From the NCBI RefSeq assembly GCF_947507565.1, contig NC_089184.1, forward strand, positions 1,550,001 to 1,614,000: a DNA stretch of 64,000 bases, read 5' to 3'. This document shows, one piece after another, positions 26,549 to 39,600 of the stretch (position 1 is its first letter; the number at the start of each line of letters is the position of its first letter). A program made the translations under genes and the position numbers. This stretch comes from Oscarella lobularis (lineage: Eukaryota; Porifera; Homoscleromorpha; Homosclerophorida; Oscarellidae). Below the pieces are notes generated by a model. The model searched no databases. It was not told the origin of the DNA and saw only the letters and a list, made by a program, of their open reading frames with translations.

Positions 26549-26658
26549 AATGAGTGCTCTAAACACCAACATAAGGAAAAGAAATGCAAATGCCCACAAT
26601 GATGCCCACGACGATTCCCACGATCGATTCTAGCTGCCTACGTGTGTACACCCACGGC

Positions 26659-26666
26659 CTATATAG
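26659..26666 (-). promoter_or_regulatory. TATA box of the SKICH gene
   Basis: CTATATAG lies about 110 bp upstream of the ATG at 26548 and would place the start site near 26630. The 558-bp interval 26549-27106 is shared with the divergently transcribed galactosidase gene and shows no other feature. Confidence 0.5.
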
Positions 26667-27106
26667 CTCATATCCGCAAGGATGAGATCAATGACGCCAC
26701 GACTTAGAAAAAGCAACTCGTACTTCTACTTCCACTTTCATCACGCTTTTAGCGCGGTGCAATCTTTTGTACACCCGACTCAATCAACTTCGTCCCCCAA
26801 CAAACTGAAACAGCAGTCACGGCTGTGAAGTCCCCTGGACGATCAGCGAAGGGCCCACCTCTCTAGCTAGCTCTATGCATTATCAAGCTAAGGGTAGTGC
26901 AGCAAAAGCTCTACTTTATCGTTTATGAGAGAGCAGCATAGCTTTATTTTCGAAGTTGTATGATAATGATGAACGACTTCGTAGGTAAGAACTTGCCTTA
27001 AAACGTTCACTGGCGCTTTTCTAGAACTAGAACCGAAGGTTGTTTCTCTTCACCAAGGCAGCGAATGCTTGTTTTGCACAAATGTCAAGGCGCATGCTCA
27101 CCTCCG

Positions 27107-29035
27107 ATGAAGTACTACATCTTCGCTTTTCTCCTTGCTGCTCGTTCGAGCATAGGCCTCGACAACGGACTAGCCCGCACACCGCCAAGTTTGCACGATC
27201 TAGAGTAGTTAACGCATTCCAAGTTGGCCGTCTAGTGGGTTGGCTCTCGTGGGAGCGCTTTCGCTGCAATACCGACTGCCAAAACGATCCAGAAAACTGC
27301 ATCGGGTAAAAATTGCGAAGTCTTGGTCTCTTTAAACGTAAAAACGTTGAACAAAAGGGAACGTCTTTTCATGGACATGATTGATCATATGGCGGCTGAT
27401 GGATACAAAGACGCCGGCTATTTCACCGTCAATATCGACGTAAATACACGCGAAGCATGCGTAGCTCCATAGGGGATGATCGAGTCTTAGGATTGTTGGC
27501 TTGCTCATGAACGGGATTCCCAAGGAAGACTGCAGCCAGATCCGCAGAGATTTCCACACGGAATCAAATACATTGCTGATCATGTAAACGCTTGATAGTC
27601 TTTATAAATCTAAAATCTACTGTATTGGTTGCATCTAGGCTCACTCCAAGGGGCTGAAATTTGGAATTTATGAAGGTAATGAGAGCCATAATTAAAAGTT
27701 TAATTAATTTATCCGTTTCTTCTTTCCAAGATATTGGTACAAAGACGTGTGGCGGATTTCCCGGAATCGACTCGAACTATCAAAAGGACGCTCAGGTCAG
27801 AGGAACCGAAACTAAACAGGGGATTGAAATTGGAGTCTCTTCCGATCACAGACGTTTGCTGATTGGGGCGTCGATATGGTCAAACTGGACGGCTGCTACG
27901 AGAAAGTCTCTGACATGGACGCTGATTATCCAAAGATGGGCCAAGCAATGAATGCCACGGGCAGGCCCATGATCTATTCATGCAGCTGGCCTGATTACCA
28001 GAGAGGCAGCGGAATGAAAGCAAGAGAAAAATGAAGGATTTTCTATTGTTCTTGATCTTCCGTTTAGGTCAACTACACGAATATTGCCGCTCACTGCAAT
28101 TTGTGGAGAAACTACGCTGACATTGCTGTAAGAAGTGGTGGTGGCGCTTGGTTTCTCTGGGGATTGTTCGCGGTTCTCTTTCTATAGGACTCCTGGCAGA
28201 GTGTGACGGGAATCATCGACTTCTATGGCACCAATCAGGACATGTTTGCTCCGGCGGCGGGTCCAGGAAATTGGAATGATCCAGACATGGTATGACGCTA
28301 AATTTTGGAAATAGCCCCTACATATTCCCGCTTTACCTTTTCAGCTTATCGTCGGCGACTTTTCTCTCAGCCCCGACCAGTCGAGAGCTCAGTTCGCCAT
28401 ATGGTCACTTCTCGCGGCGGTGCGTTTGCGGCGGTTTCTTGACCTTTCTGTGCGTCAGCTTCGCTTTCGGTTAGCCTCTTATCATGTCCAATGACTTGAG
28501 AAATATCACCGATTGGGCTAAAGAAATTCTATTGAACAAGTGACTAGGAGGATCTGTGTGTACGGATGTCTTTATTTACTCTCTCCTTCAGGGAAGTTAT
28601 TGCTGTGAATCAAGACCCACTTGGAATGCAAGGGCTGAGAGTCCTAAAGGTAACCACTACGGTATACGTACCGAGATTCTGTTATCTTTTGTGTGAAACA
28701 GCAAAACGACTTTGAAGTGTGGAGAAAGGAGCTATCCAACAAAGGTCTCGCAGTCGTTCTTTTCTATAGAAGTAGTGCAGGTTCAGCCAGAAAATTCACC
28801 GTTGACTTCAAAACGGTACGTCAATCGCGTCCAAGAAATTGTCGCCGTATTAATCTTAATCTGTACTGGATGAAAACAGCTCAATATCACGGCACCAGCT
28901 ATGAATGTTCGAGACCTGTTCGCCCACCAAGATCTCGGCACGTTCAAGAGCAACTTCAGCGCTGTGGTGAATCCCAATGGCGTTGTCATGGTCACTATGA
29001 CTCCGCCGAGCGTGGAAGTGACCGACATTTTGTGA
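27107..29035 (+). CDS. NAGA/GLA-like: Alpha-galactosidase / alpha-N-acetylgalactosaminidase (GH27), 14 exons
   Basis: Fourteen exons (27107-27188, 27236-27305, 27358-27439, 27491-27583, 27639-27675, 27731-27795, 27852-28019, 28068-28127, 28188-28289, 28345-28419, 28475-28539, 28592-28649, 28702-28815, 28880-29035) join in phase to 408 residues; human NAGA is 411. [17 protein letters not shown] is a signal peptide, so the enzyme is secretory or lysosomal. Family landmarks are [41 protein letters not shown], the nucleophile region DMVKLDGCY, the acid/base region GNWNDPDM and AVNQDPLG. The enzyme should cleave terminal alpha-galactose or alpha-GalNAc from glycans. The specificity loop reads SCSWPDY: Ser as in NAGA (Glu in GLA) but Asp where NAGA has Ala and GLA has Leu. 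Introns are 46-64 bp. Intron 7 has a GC donor (AAA|GCAAGA). Confidence 0.95.
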
Positions 29036-29074
29036 ATTGCGTTGAGTGTTTCTGTTTGCGGGAGTCTTGTTTTT

Positions 29075-29080
29075 AATAAA
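29075..29080 (+). terminator. Polyadenylation signal of the galactosidase gene
   Basis: AATAAA lies 40 bases after the stop codon and is followed by a GT-rich stretch (GTGTTTGTTG). Confidence 0.75.
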
Positions 29081-29184
29081 GTGTTTGTTGCTGCTTTGGA
29101 CGTATAGCTTGAAGGTCTTTTATTACAGACTTCATAGCTATGCGTGTATGTAATATGACAAAGTGTTGTGCATTTTTTAAATTT

Positions 29185-29660
29185 TTTATTGCGCGCCCAT
29201 CTTTGCATTACCCGGATCGCACCACGTGGAGGTGCAGGCGCGTCGCGATCCAGCCCGGCCCACTGGCGCATGAGCCAGCGTACTATGTCAAGGTCGTCGC
29301 TCCCCAACGGACACGGGCTATCGCCTGCACGACGGTGACCTCAGGCCCTGCGAGGAGTAAGGTGCCGGCCAACGCCGACTCAATCCCATGTAAAACGGAA
29401 CGCCGCGAACGGCTTTGATAGTGCTCCACCGCAAGCGGCGGCACTCCGTCTCCAACACCACCTACAGGTCTTACACGTAGCCTGTAATCGATGTGGAGAC
29501 GTTGTTCCAGGATCAGAGCCGAACCGCGAAGGCTCGCTGCTCCCACTCCAACGTCTCACCAAGCAAGAGGGCGTCGCACAGGTTACGTAAAAGAAACTAG
29601 CCCAGAGCCACTGCTTATATAGCGAACGAAGGGGAAGTAACCGCCCCGCGCTCCCATTGG
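29185..29660 (-). promoter_or_regulatory. Orphan minus-strand promoter and short transcription unit
   Basis: Reading the minus strand there are CCAAT (rc of 29656-29660), a GC box GGGGCGG (29641-29647) and TATATAA (29615-29621) at canonical spacing, predicting a start near 29590. About 400 bases downstream, AATAAA appears at 29185-29190. The predicted RNA of about 425 nt has no ATG in roughly its first 190 nt and only a short ORF after it. Near the 3' end GGATC...GCACC...GGTGCGATCC can pair. It may be a non-coding RNA, or the end of a mobile element. I recognise no RNA family. Confidence 0.45.
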
Positions 29661-29768
29661 CCCTCCGAGCTGTCAAGCTGTCAGAGGGCGGGCCCTGGCA
29701 CAGATAGGTTTTGGGAAAATGCCAGCGTCGGTAGGCGGTGTCCCAACACAATTTGGGCGCGTGGACAA

Positions 29769-29778
29769 CCATATATGG
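29769..29778. promoter_or_regulatory. Perfect CArG box (SRF/MADS site)
   Basis: CCATATATGG matches CC(A/T)6GG exactly. Nearby at 29836-29850 is CAAGATGGCTGCCGG, which resembles a YY1 site. Together with the minus-strand promoter, about 110 bp away, these suggest a regulated unit. Confidence 0.4.
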
Positions 29779-30381
29779 AGTATGCGACTCGTGGACGACG
29801 CGTTGGGAAGAAAAAATCCAATGGCTGCCTGCCAACAAGATGGCTGCCGGCCAACAAGGCTGCTGGCCAAAAAGGACGAAAAAGTGCTCTGACGGGGGGT
29901 ACAGAATCCCTCTTGATCGCTGTGCATGGCGGCGCAGACTTGACGACTCAGGACGCTGGGGCGCCTTTTCGTCGCTTTCGCGTCCAAAGAACCTGCTCTG
30001 ATCCCTTTTTCGACGTTTCACCGCTGCAGACCTGTTCATATCCAATGATACGCCCTTTTCTTGCTGTCGCCTCGCGATGGAGCCTGCTTTGACGTGCAGC
30101 GAAGCGAAGAAACGAGGAAGCGATCGTGTCGGTTGTCCAATTTGCCTGACCGCACATAATGTTTCCGCTCCTTTTCTTCACATAGCAGAGTTGAAGCCTA
30201 CTTAGATATGAAAGGCTAAAGTGTAGAGATCACAAAAAGCTTTTCAGCGTATATCACTAAACAAACCAGGCAAAACCATGCAAAAACAGCTACTGAAACA
30301 CATTCCAACCTGTAAGACACGCACGGACGTACAGCAACATTCAAAATATATAGGTTAGTCAGACCTGTTCGCGACCCCTTG

Positions 30382-30627
30382 CTAATCAGCCGCTTCGTAC
30401 AATACTTCACTGTTCTTTCTTTGAGAAGATGTAATTTCCGTGTACTCGTTTTCCTCTTCAACTGCTTTCCCTTGGCCGCTTTCTATATTTTCATATACCC
30501 CTTCTTCATCACTGGGAAAGACGGGCTTATCGTTTCCGCGATCGTAAGCGGGATTGACTATGTCAAGACCGCTAGTCGCTTTCATAGACGCCGGTGTGCG
30601 ATCAAAGTACCTACTATACATAATCAT
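30382..30627 (-). other. Cytoplasmic tail exon with NPAY and paired YxxI motifs
   Basis: The last exon encodes the intracellular tail after the membrane helix. It contains NPAY (an NPxY PTB-domain site), then VYENI and EYTEI separated by 13 residues, then VLYEAAD and the stop. The spacing is one residue longer than a strict ITAM (6-12). Confidence 0.7.
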
Positions 30628-33600
30628 ATGATAGACTAAGAAAAATATTCTACAATAACCTAGTGGCTTTCGTATGCTTGTTCCTTTTCACAACCACAAC
30701 AACCACGATAACAATCACTAGCAATAAGGCAACGCCACCTCCTGCAGCACTACCAATTATGATCCGCTTTGAGGCTGAGAAGAGAAAGATTTAGACTTTA
30801 CTCAAATACCTAAACTATCCCTTTACCATCTGAACTAATTCTAGGACATTGGCCTGTTGGTGAACACCGCACCGTTAACGAAATCGTTGCCAATCCAGTT
30901 AGGGAAGGTTTTCCACCGTCCTTCGCTGATACTTGAAGCTCGTACGAGGAGTCAGCATTTGAATCCAATTCTTTAGCCAAAGATACTTCGCCAGTCAACG
31001 AGTCAATGGTGAAATATTCCTGAGTCGAATCCATACTGTACATCACCTCTCCGTTGCTTCCTAGAAAACAATAGTAAGACTAAACGCGCAGAAGTCAACA
31101 AGAAGAACTTCACCTGAGTCGAGGTCGGTTGCACTGGTGTTGACGACGCTGAAACCGGGAGGCGACCCGACAACAACCGACGGATCATAAATCTCCTCAC
31201 TGAAAATCGGCGAATTGTCGTTTACATCACTCAGAGAAATAACGGCGGTTGCTTCAGACGTCCGGAAAACTGGCTGAGTCAGACTCGCTACAATGGCAAC
31301 CGTGATTTCCTTGACCTTTTCGTAATCCAACTGGACAGAATTCGCTACTTGGAGAACTCCGGAGTTGGTTATGGTAAATGCATTCGCACGGCTACCCGAT
31401 TTGAATTCCTGGCTTCTGATTGAATACATCACGTTGGTGCTAGGCTTTCCGTCAACAAGAGCCTTGACACTCAAAACAGACGAGCCGTCGGGTGAGTTCT
31501 CTTCTAAAGTAGTGCTGTATTGTCCTTGATCAAATAGTGGCCTCTTGGCATTCGTTTTGTTTACAGAAACGATAACGGTTACTTGGCCAGATAGGCTCGG
31601 GTTCTGTTTATCCAGAGCTCTGATAACGAGACTGTACTTGTCCGTTACGTAATAGTTGAGCACCGCATCATCTGACAGATAGATTCCAACGGCACCGGCG
31701 GCAGAACGTTTAATCGCAAATACGTCTTCCGATTCACTGGGCACAACTGACACGAGCTGGTATTCAATTTGGGAGCGATCTGAACCGACATCTGAATCAG
31801 TCGCTGTCAAAGACAACAGCATCGCGCCTCCTTTCGTTTGCTCTCTGACAAAAACGGCATACTGACGTTGTTCAAATTCTGGAGCGTTATCGTTGACGTT
31901 CGTGACGGATATCCTGACCGTGGCGACAGTGACGGCACCAGGAACTTCGGACGTCTGTGCAAGAATGTTGACGTTGTATTCCTTCTGTTGTTCGTAATCC
32001 AATGATTGGCTCAAGGATAGCACGCCGGTTTTCGCATGTACACTGAAAGGCAAAGATTCGGCGTTGTAGAGACTGTACGAAATGCGGCTGGCATTGAGCT
32101 GAGTCGTGCGAACAGAGAGACGCGGTGTGACGGGCACGACCGACTGAACTGCAGCATCCTCGGCGAGCCGTGCAACTGCTCTCGAACTGACAAACTCAAA
32201 CTGATCAGCGATAGTGACGGTCAGGCGAAAGGTGCAAGATTTCGGTCTTGACGATTGATCTCGAGCTGTCACAGAAAACGTTGCTAAGCTAAACGGGCCA
32301 GACGGCTTTGGCGGAGAAGAGCGGAGAATCACGTCTGCCCCTGTCGAGTCGTTCGTCACCACATTGAAAAGGTTTCTTGATAGAGAAGTTGACTGGAAGT
32401 TCGTCAGAGTGTAAGATAGTCTGCCAGCCGCACCACTATCGACGTCAGTTGCTTTCAGGTTAAATAACGCCGTGTTTGCGCTAGTCGTATACGGAACAGA
32501 AGTTGTTAGACTTCCTGGTATACATTGCGGAGCGTGATTGGGCGAGATGACATTTACGTCGATCTTTCCTTTCGTGTGGCACTGAGGCTGACCGAGATCA
32601 GATGCAACGACATTTAGAACGTAACTTTCGCCTGCAAGAGATCGAGCTAGAGTAACCAATCCACTTTGGGGATTGATTTTGAACCGATTCGAGGCCAACG
32701 CATCCAGAGAATACTTCACTATTCCGTTTGGTGAAGCTTTGCCGTCTCTATCAATTGCACTCAATTGAACAACGTTCCTTCCTAGAGGAGCCATCTCATC
32801 GACGTCGACAGACGAGGGAAGGCCGACAAAAACGGGACAGTGCAAATTCGGTTGAGTGACGGTCAGAGATATTTGAAGATTACCGGTCAACGATGGCACG
32901 CCGCTGTCGGTGGCAGAGAGAGTAAGCAAGAAAACGTCGCCAACGTAGCTACGCAATGACGCTGCCGTGACTATAACACCCGTTTGAGTGTCAACTTTGA
33001 ATAGGGAATGGCGGCCATTTGAGCTTGCAAGACTGTACGTGACAAGACCGTTCTTTCCACTATCCATGTCTAAAGCGGGCTCAGACACGACGACAAATCC
33101 ATTAGCGGCCGTCAGCGGAACAGCGACGTCGATAGACGAAACATTGAAGGTGGGCGAGTGTTGATTAATTCCAGCTAACTGATCACAGCGAGGTCCATCG
33201 TAGTCTGCAGTGCATTGACAGGTATCTGGCCCGATGCACACTCCCGTAGATGCATTGCCGCAGTTGTTCACCGCTGAGCAGTCGGGTGTGTTGCACTCCG
33301 GTCCCTTCCATTTGGAATCGCACGTGCACGTATCTAGAGCAAGACACTTTCCATGGCCTAAAGACGAAACTTATATAATAAATCCAGCAGAAACTAAGCA
33401 TCAGTCGTACCTGAACAAAACTTCTTTGCTTCACAAGAAAACTTGCTGCAGTCAGAACCCGTGTAGCCGTACTTGCAATCACACAAATCGATTTCGATGC
33501 AAGCTCCGTTGCCAGAGCAATCGCTCTGACCGGCGCACGACGCCACGCTGCAGTTCGACCCTTTGTAACCCGCGTAGCACGAACAGTATTTCTTCCCGTT

Positions 33601-36600
33601 CTGAGCAAGACAGACACCGTTTCCAGAGCAATCGTCCAATTCCGGACAATCGGTCGGCGTCGCACAGTCGACGCCGGAAAATCCTCCGGAACAAGAGCAA
33701 CTATTCGGTGCAACGCAATCGCCGTTTCCCGAGCAATCTCCGGCTTTAGTGCACGTCGGAAACGCGCAGCTTGATCCTCGCCAACCGTCCTTGCAGACGC
33801 ATTTGTCCAAGCCGACGCACGAGCCGTGATTGCTGCAGTAGCCGACGGCTTCGCACGAGTAGAGATTGCAGCTGACTCCCGCCCAGCCGTAGTCGCATTT
33901 ACACTTGTCGTGATCAATGCACGCTCCGTGGTTCGAGCAATCGCTGATGCGACTGCAGTCGGCTTTCTCGTTACAAGACGAACCAGTAAATCCGACGGAG
34001 CATGCACACACATCGTGAGACTTGCATCGACCTTGAGATGGACTCGTACAGTTGGACACTCCGTAACAAGTAGCTACAAAAGCAATTCATTAGACATCGG
34101 TTTACCAAAACCACACACTCTGTCTGGGACTGGGTGGGTGCCAACAGTTAGAGGGGTCCTGTGTGAACAAGTGCCTCCCAAAATTGTCAAAGCAAATTCT
34201 TACCTGGTTCGTCACAAAGAATACCGTCCCATCCAAAGTGACACTTGCAGAATCCAGACACGCAATCGCCATTCAAACTACAGTTTGCACACGATCCTAA
34301 AGCAATTAATTGCTCGAAGTTATAATGGCGTCAGAGTGAGAATCAAACTAACCGAGATTACAGTCTTCTCCGAACCAGCCTGGAAGACATATGCAGGTGC
34401 TATTTACGCAGCGTCCCTTTCCGGAGCATTGTGTAGGGCAGCCTAGACTCATCCATAAGAAACTGCGGAATTTGGTATTTAGATACCATACCCGTTTGAT
34501 AAGTTTCCTGCTGAGCCAGAGTTGTATCGTTCGTGATAGCTACGTCAAATACGCACTCCTGTAAGCGCACGCCGTCGAGACCTTGTTGCTTGCAAAGACT
34601 CTCGGCCATCTTCAGTAAGAGCAGATAGTAAGAAGGCGCGCGGACGTATGTGACCTCACCATCCTGGTAGAAGAGTCGATGTCGTTGATTGAGTAGAGCG
34701 GAACGAATTTAGGATCGGTGTAGGATGAGTCCAATGTGTCGTCTTTGTGAAAATTCGAATGACTCCACGACCAAGTGCCGTTCAAGCCGGAGCCATCAAA
34801 CGACTTGGCAATTTTCCCTGCATACCACCCAATTAGAGAAACCCCAAACTGAATATTGAACATTACATGATTTAGCAAAGTCCAACACTTTGGCAGGGAC
34901 GTAGGTGACACCGTCGGATCCCACCAAGTCGTTTGTCACATTTCCGTCCATCAGTCCACACAATCCTTCCGTTGATCGTTTGAACGATGCCACCGGAGCG
35001 AAAAGTATGTTGATGAATTGACGCTCCATCGTTCCACTGTACCGGACGTCAACAGACAAAGAAACGCCGTTGGCGAATTGGAATGAAATCAAAGCTATGC
35101 TTTCAGGCGACGACATCAAGGATACTTCAACGTGAACTGTGTCCTTAGCCAAGTTGAGCTTGAGACCGTCCGATAAGGACGTCACTACACCGTTGAGTCT
35201 AAAAGAAAATACTAATATCATACCGTTATATCGACTGACAAACCTTAGAGTGGGTAAATCTGAAGGCTTAGGCTGGTGAAGCGTTGAAATGGCAACGACA
35301 CTCGGACCGGCTTTTATTGCAACGGCGCCAATCAGAGACGCTCTGGCGTACTTGAAGAAACGAGTGTCCACTCCAAAGTCGTTGGCAACGCTCTTGCAAT
35401 ACCAAAATTCGCCAATATCAAAGAAGTCATAGCTAAATCCTGTAAAACCACGTGCAATACGACTTTCCGACAGCACAGATTCGACTTACCATCTAAAGTC
35501 TGCAAATGAGGATCTCCGCCGCCTGGACGAGGCCTGGCGAATTGACAACCAGGACCAATCCACTGCTCGTCGCATACGCAGTACGGTTTTCTGTCTGCCT
35601 CACTTCCCATTGGTATGGTGCAGATGCCGTTATCAGAACAAACTAAAACAATGACGCTGCACACACACGACAATAAGGTAGCAATTGTCAACTTACACGG
35701 CCAAGGACTGCAGTCAGGCACGTCACAGAAAGGCCCTTTCCATCCATCTGCACAAACCGGTGGCAGACCACCGCGGCCTTGCTTTGATTGACAGCTACAA
35801 GTGCAGTCTTGCCACACTGGTTCAAGGCCTTCCGGACACGTAGGACATCTAGAGTAAACGGAATGCACAGTAGTCTCAGCGTGTCAGCGTGTGACCTACT
35901 TATCATCAGGACATATGCATCCGCTTGGACCAAGAACAGAGTCCATGCAGTTGTTGCACTTACAGCCGCACTGACACTGGCCGTCTGGTCCAAAAACGCT
36001 CGCAGTGCCGTCGTTGCAAGTACAGTCACACTAAACAATAGAACCAACGATTCCAGCATCAATATGTAGGCCAACCAAAATCGCCTTACTTGGCACATTC
36101 CATCGTCACTGACGTCCGCGTGGTCAAAATCCGAACACTGACATTGGCATATCGGCTGAGGCAAGAAGGAATTGAAAATTTCAATTGACCCAGCTGAACA
36201 CGCTTGTGTGCATGAGCAGCCAGGCGATCCGCTGCAACCGCAAGGCTGACAAAGTTTAATTCCGTTGCCGTTGTCGATGCAGGAGGCGGCCCCGGGACAC
36301 TCACATGGGCAGTCCGTCTCGTCCGTCAAGGGCAAACAGAGACCCGAGGTGACGTTGATAAACGAAGCCTGTTGCCACGAATCAAACATCTGCGAAGAAT
36401 TGTAGTACAGCAGATCTATGAATGACGTTCCTTCTATTTGATCAACTCCGGCACGAGATGACGAAAGTAATTTCTAGACAACAGCTCAAATATTCTCAAT
36501 ATCTATTGAGAAGTCGCTAGCATACCTTGCCAAAATCACATCCTCTAGAGCATCTTGTCGTTTCAAAATGACCTTTCAGTGACGGAGAAATTTCCACAGT

Positions 36601-39600
36601 AAATGAAGACTGGGGATAGAGACTGGGTGATGCTGAGAAAGCAGACGTCACGATCGCAGGTATTGATGACTGGGCCACGTGGTCCGGAGTTTTATACGAC
36701 GAGGGCCACGAAATTCCGAATGTCGGAGTCAGGGAAGACTCAAACGTTGACGTGTACTGTGGATGATCAGCCAAATCTTGATCTCCCTTCAACTGAGCCT
36801 AATAAGACCAATAGTCTAACACTCGAATTTTTTTTGCGTTTCTTGAATGATAGTTACCTCTTTTATGTATTCGGTCCCAACTCCGTTTCTCCATACTGCA
36901 CCCAATTTAGCATTTCCACGGGATTGAGAAAGATAGGAAAAGAATATGCTACTAGGACCGGTCACCTGCAAAAACAAAGCGTTCAGAAAGAACACAAAAT
37001 GGCGAGTAAGCCTACGTCGTAATCAAAAGAAAACGAATACGATGCTGACAGTTTCGTTTCACCACGAACGCAGATTGAACCGATAGAAATGCAAAAAGGC
37101 TTTGAAGGGGCAGTAACAGATACTGCAGGCGGAGATGAACTTCCTTTTCTGCAGAAAAAAAGCGAGCCAAGATATATATAATCGACAGAAAGAGAGCTTG
37201 TTCAAACTCACGAGCTCGGCAAAATCTCCAAATTAGCACTGGTTCCAATATGCAAAGGTCCTTTGAATGAAAATCCGACCTTCGTTACGAAAGGCGACGT
37301 GTGGTTCGATCGGAACGTCATCTCTACTTGAGGATCGTAACTGACAAGCGTCTCAGTCGAGATTACTTCTTGATCGGAACTTCCAATCTTAAAATAACAA
37401 TTAGGTGAAAAATGTTAACCTTCTACGTCGACTTACTTTGGTTTTCAATATTTCGTGATGAAAGAACATTGTCTCGTTTGTATCGCACCATTTCATATTG
37501 CTACCACTATTTCCGCCGTTGCGTGGCGCACCTGGCGCATCACCGCCAATGTTCACACTCACGAGACCATCCCGCTCACTGCACGAAGTTCCGACGCCGC
37601 TGGAGGGATTGAGTTCCAAGAAGGTTGTGCTGTCATCCCACGATCCATAGAAATCAGCAAGAACACCAGCGGCTGGGCCGCTGGGACGACCGACGATCAC
37701 GTCACCAACCGATAGATCGAGACCCGATGGAGAAACATTGTCAAATATAAGCACACCTTTGACGCCCGTGCCGCCAACACCCGTAACAATCGGAGCCTTA
37801 TTGACCGGAGATTGTCCAGTCGTCTTTACCTGTAATTTTACAGACGGAGGAAGTGGATTTCGAGAACAACTTGCCAGGGACGTATGAACGATTGTATGCG
37901 GTCCGGCACTGACAATAGATTCGACTTCTTCAAAAAATCTGCTTCCGTGTGCACTGACAATGCCTTGATTGCTGATGGGATTCAAGCCCAGACTGTCTGA
38001 TTCCACCGACGGCAACGCTATAACAATATCTCCGTCAGACGTTCGTTGACACTTGTAAACGGAAACAGATGGCGACAAAACTATTGTTTGTGAGGCTCCG
38101 GGAAGCTGCGGGGTGGAGGAGGCTGCAATCGCCTCAAGAGCTGTCACATTCGGAACAATTTCTACGGCTGCTTCGTCGTAGATGTCTTCCAGGTCAACAG
38201 TGTCAATGAAGTCGGCGTACTTTATCGTCTCCTCTAGGTAGGCTGGAGAAGCCTTGATCAGTTGATAGGCACCCCATTTGGTCATAGCAAGTATCTTGTC
38301 GAGTATTCCTCCACTTTGACGACTGGAAAGTATGTGGCCAGTGTACACGTCTTTCAGCGATGGTGTTGTGATGTAATAATTGTAGTTGCTAGCGCCCAGT
38401 AGACGGTAGATGGTCGAGCTTCCGGGATCAACTCGTACGTCAGGGTAAAGATCGACGTACTTTTGACGGCGATCAGACGACGATCCACCCGAAGATCTCT
38501 TGTAACGAAAGTCTGATTCTCCGTTAGGCAGATGACTCGGAATTTTAGGCGCATTCGCACCGAGACCGTAGTCGGGCGTAACTCTTCCATAGGGACATCG
38601 TGATTCGTCCCAATTGAGGCAAGACGACTAAAAAGATGTGACGATACAAGACTGTCTGCCAAGAATCTACTAAGACTCACATTTGCTTCGTTGTAGCAGT
38701 GGCCTATGTCGTGACAATGCTGGCAAGTTTCGTAGCTGCTTGTTGCCACAGACCAGTCGCACGGAGAGGAGCACCCAATGTCCTATGCAAAAACTCTATA
38801 GTTATAAACTAGCAAGACCCGAATCTTATTAATTACCTTTATTCGATCTGAACAACCTTCTCTCCCTGGGCTGTAGCAGCTGTAGTAGAACCACGTGTTG
38901 CATTGCTGCTTATCTGGGCGACTACCTAGACCAGGAATGCAGGCGGCTTGACTGTCGCACCAACCACAGCCCGGCTGTCGACTGCAGGCGTCACACGTCG
39001 TGTACAGATTGCAGTAGGTCGTCGTACAAGCGCGACCCTAGAAACGGCAAATAATTTAAATAAAAATACCAGTTATATGTTCCATGCCTTCCAGCCAACT
39101 CGGCAACGACATTGATTCGGCCCCACGCATGTTCCATAACCGGAACAGTCGTTGACGTCGGTGCAGTGAAAGTCGCTGCAGTCTTCGCCTTGCCATCCCT
39201 TGAAACACGAACAAGTACGCGTAGCACTGTCACACTGTCCATGCTGCGAGCAAGCATTTGGACATTCGTCTGAATATCAAAAGAAAATATACAAAAAAAC
39301 TTGGCACAAAATCAACGACAACGTACCGGCTGGTAATTTGCTACAGAAAAACGGAAGACGTGTACTGCAATCCTCGATTGCCCATCCTGCCGATGTCAAT
39401 TTCAAGCAGTCTCCGGCTTTTCCTCCATTAACGCTTCCGTAGTCAAAGTCCGATCCGTCGGACCACGACCAATCGTTCCCGTCGTGTTGGAGTCCAACCC
39501 ACGCTCCTGCGCTTGTAAGCGACGCGGGAGGACGAGGAACAAGGCCATTCAAAAATGTAGTTACGGACGCATCGTGGATAGACCCAAGCTCCGATCCCTG

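Larger units (their letters stand above)
29036..30381. other. Intergenic between two convergent gene ends; no supported coding gene
   Basis: This interval lies downstream of both the galactosidase (+) and the giant receptor (-). It holds a polyadenylation signal, an orphan minus-strand promoter with a downstream AATAAA, a CArG box, and a GC-rich stretch at 29200-29700. Open frames of up to 221 codons occur but have no recognisable domains. Confidence 0.6.

Noticed and set aside
29165-29600. Telomerase RNA gene in the orphan unit
   Set aside because: Promoter type and length would fit, but no template complementary to TTAGGG repeats and no convincing H/ACA end were found.
29380-30045. 221-codon minus-strand frame as a gene
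   Set aside because: It crosses the promoter elements and a GC-rich region, shows no recognisable domain, and its composition looks random.
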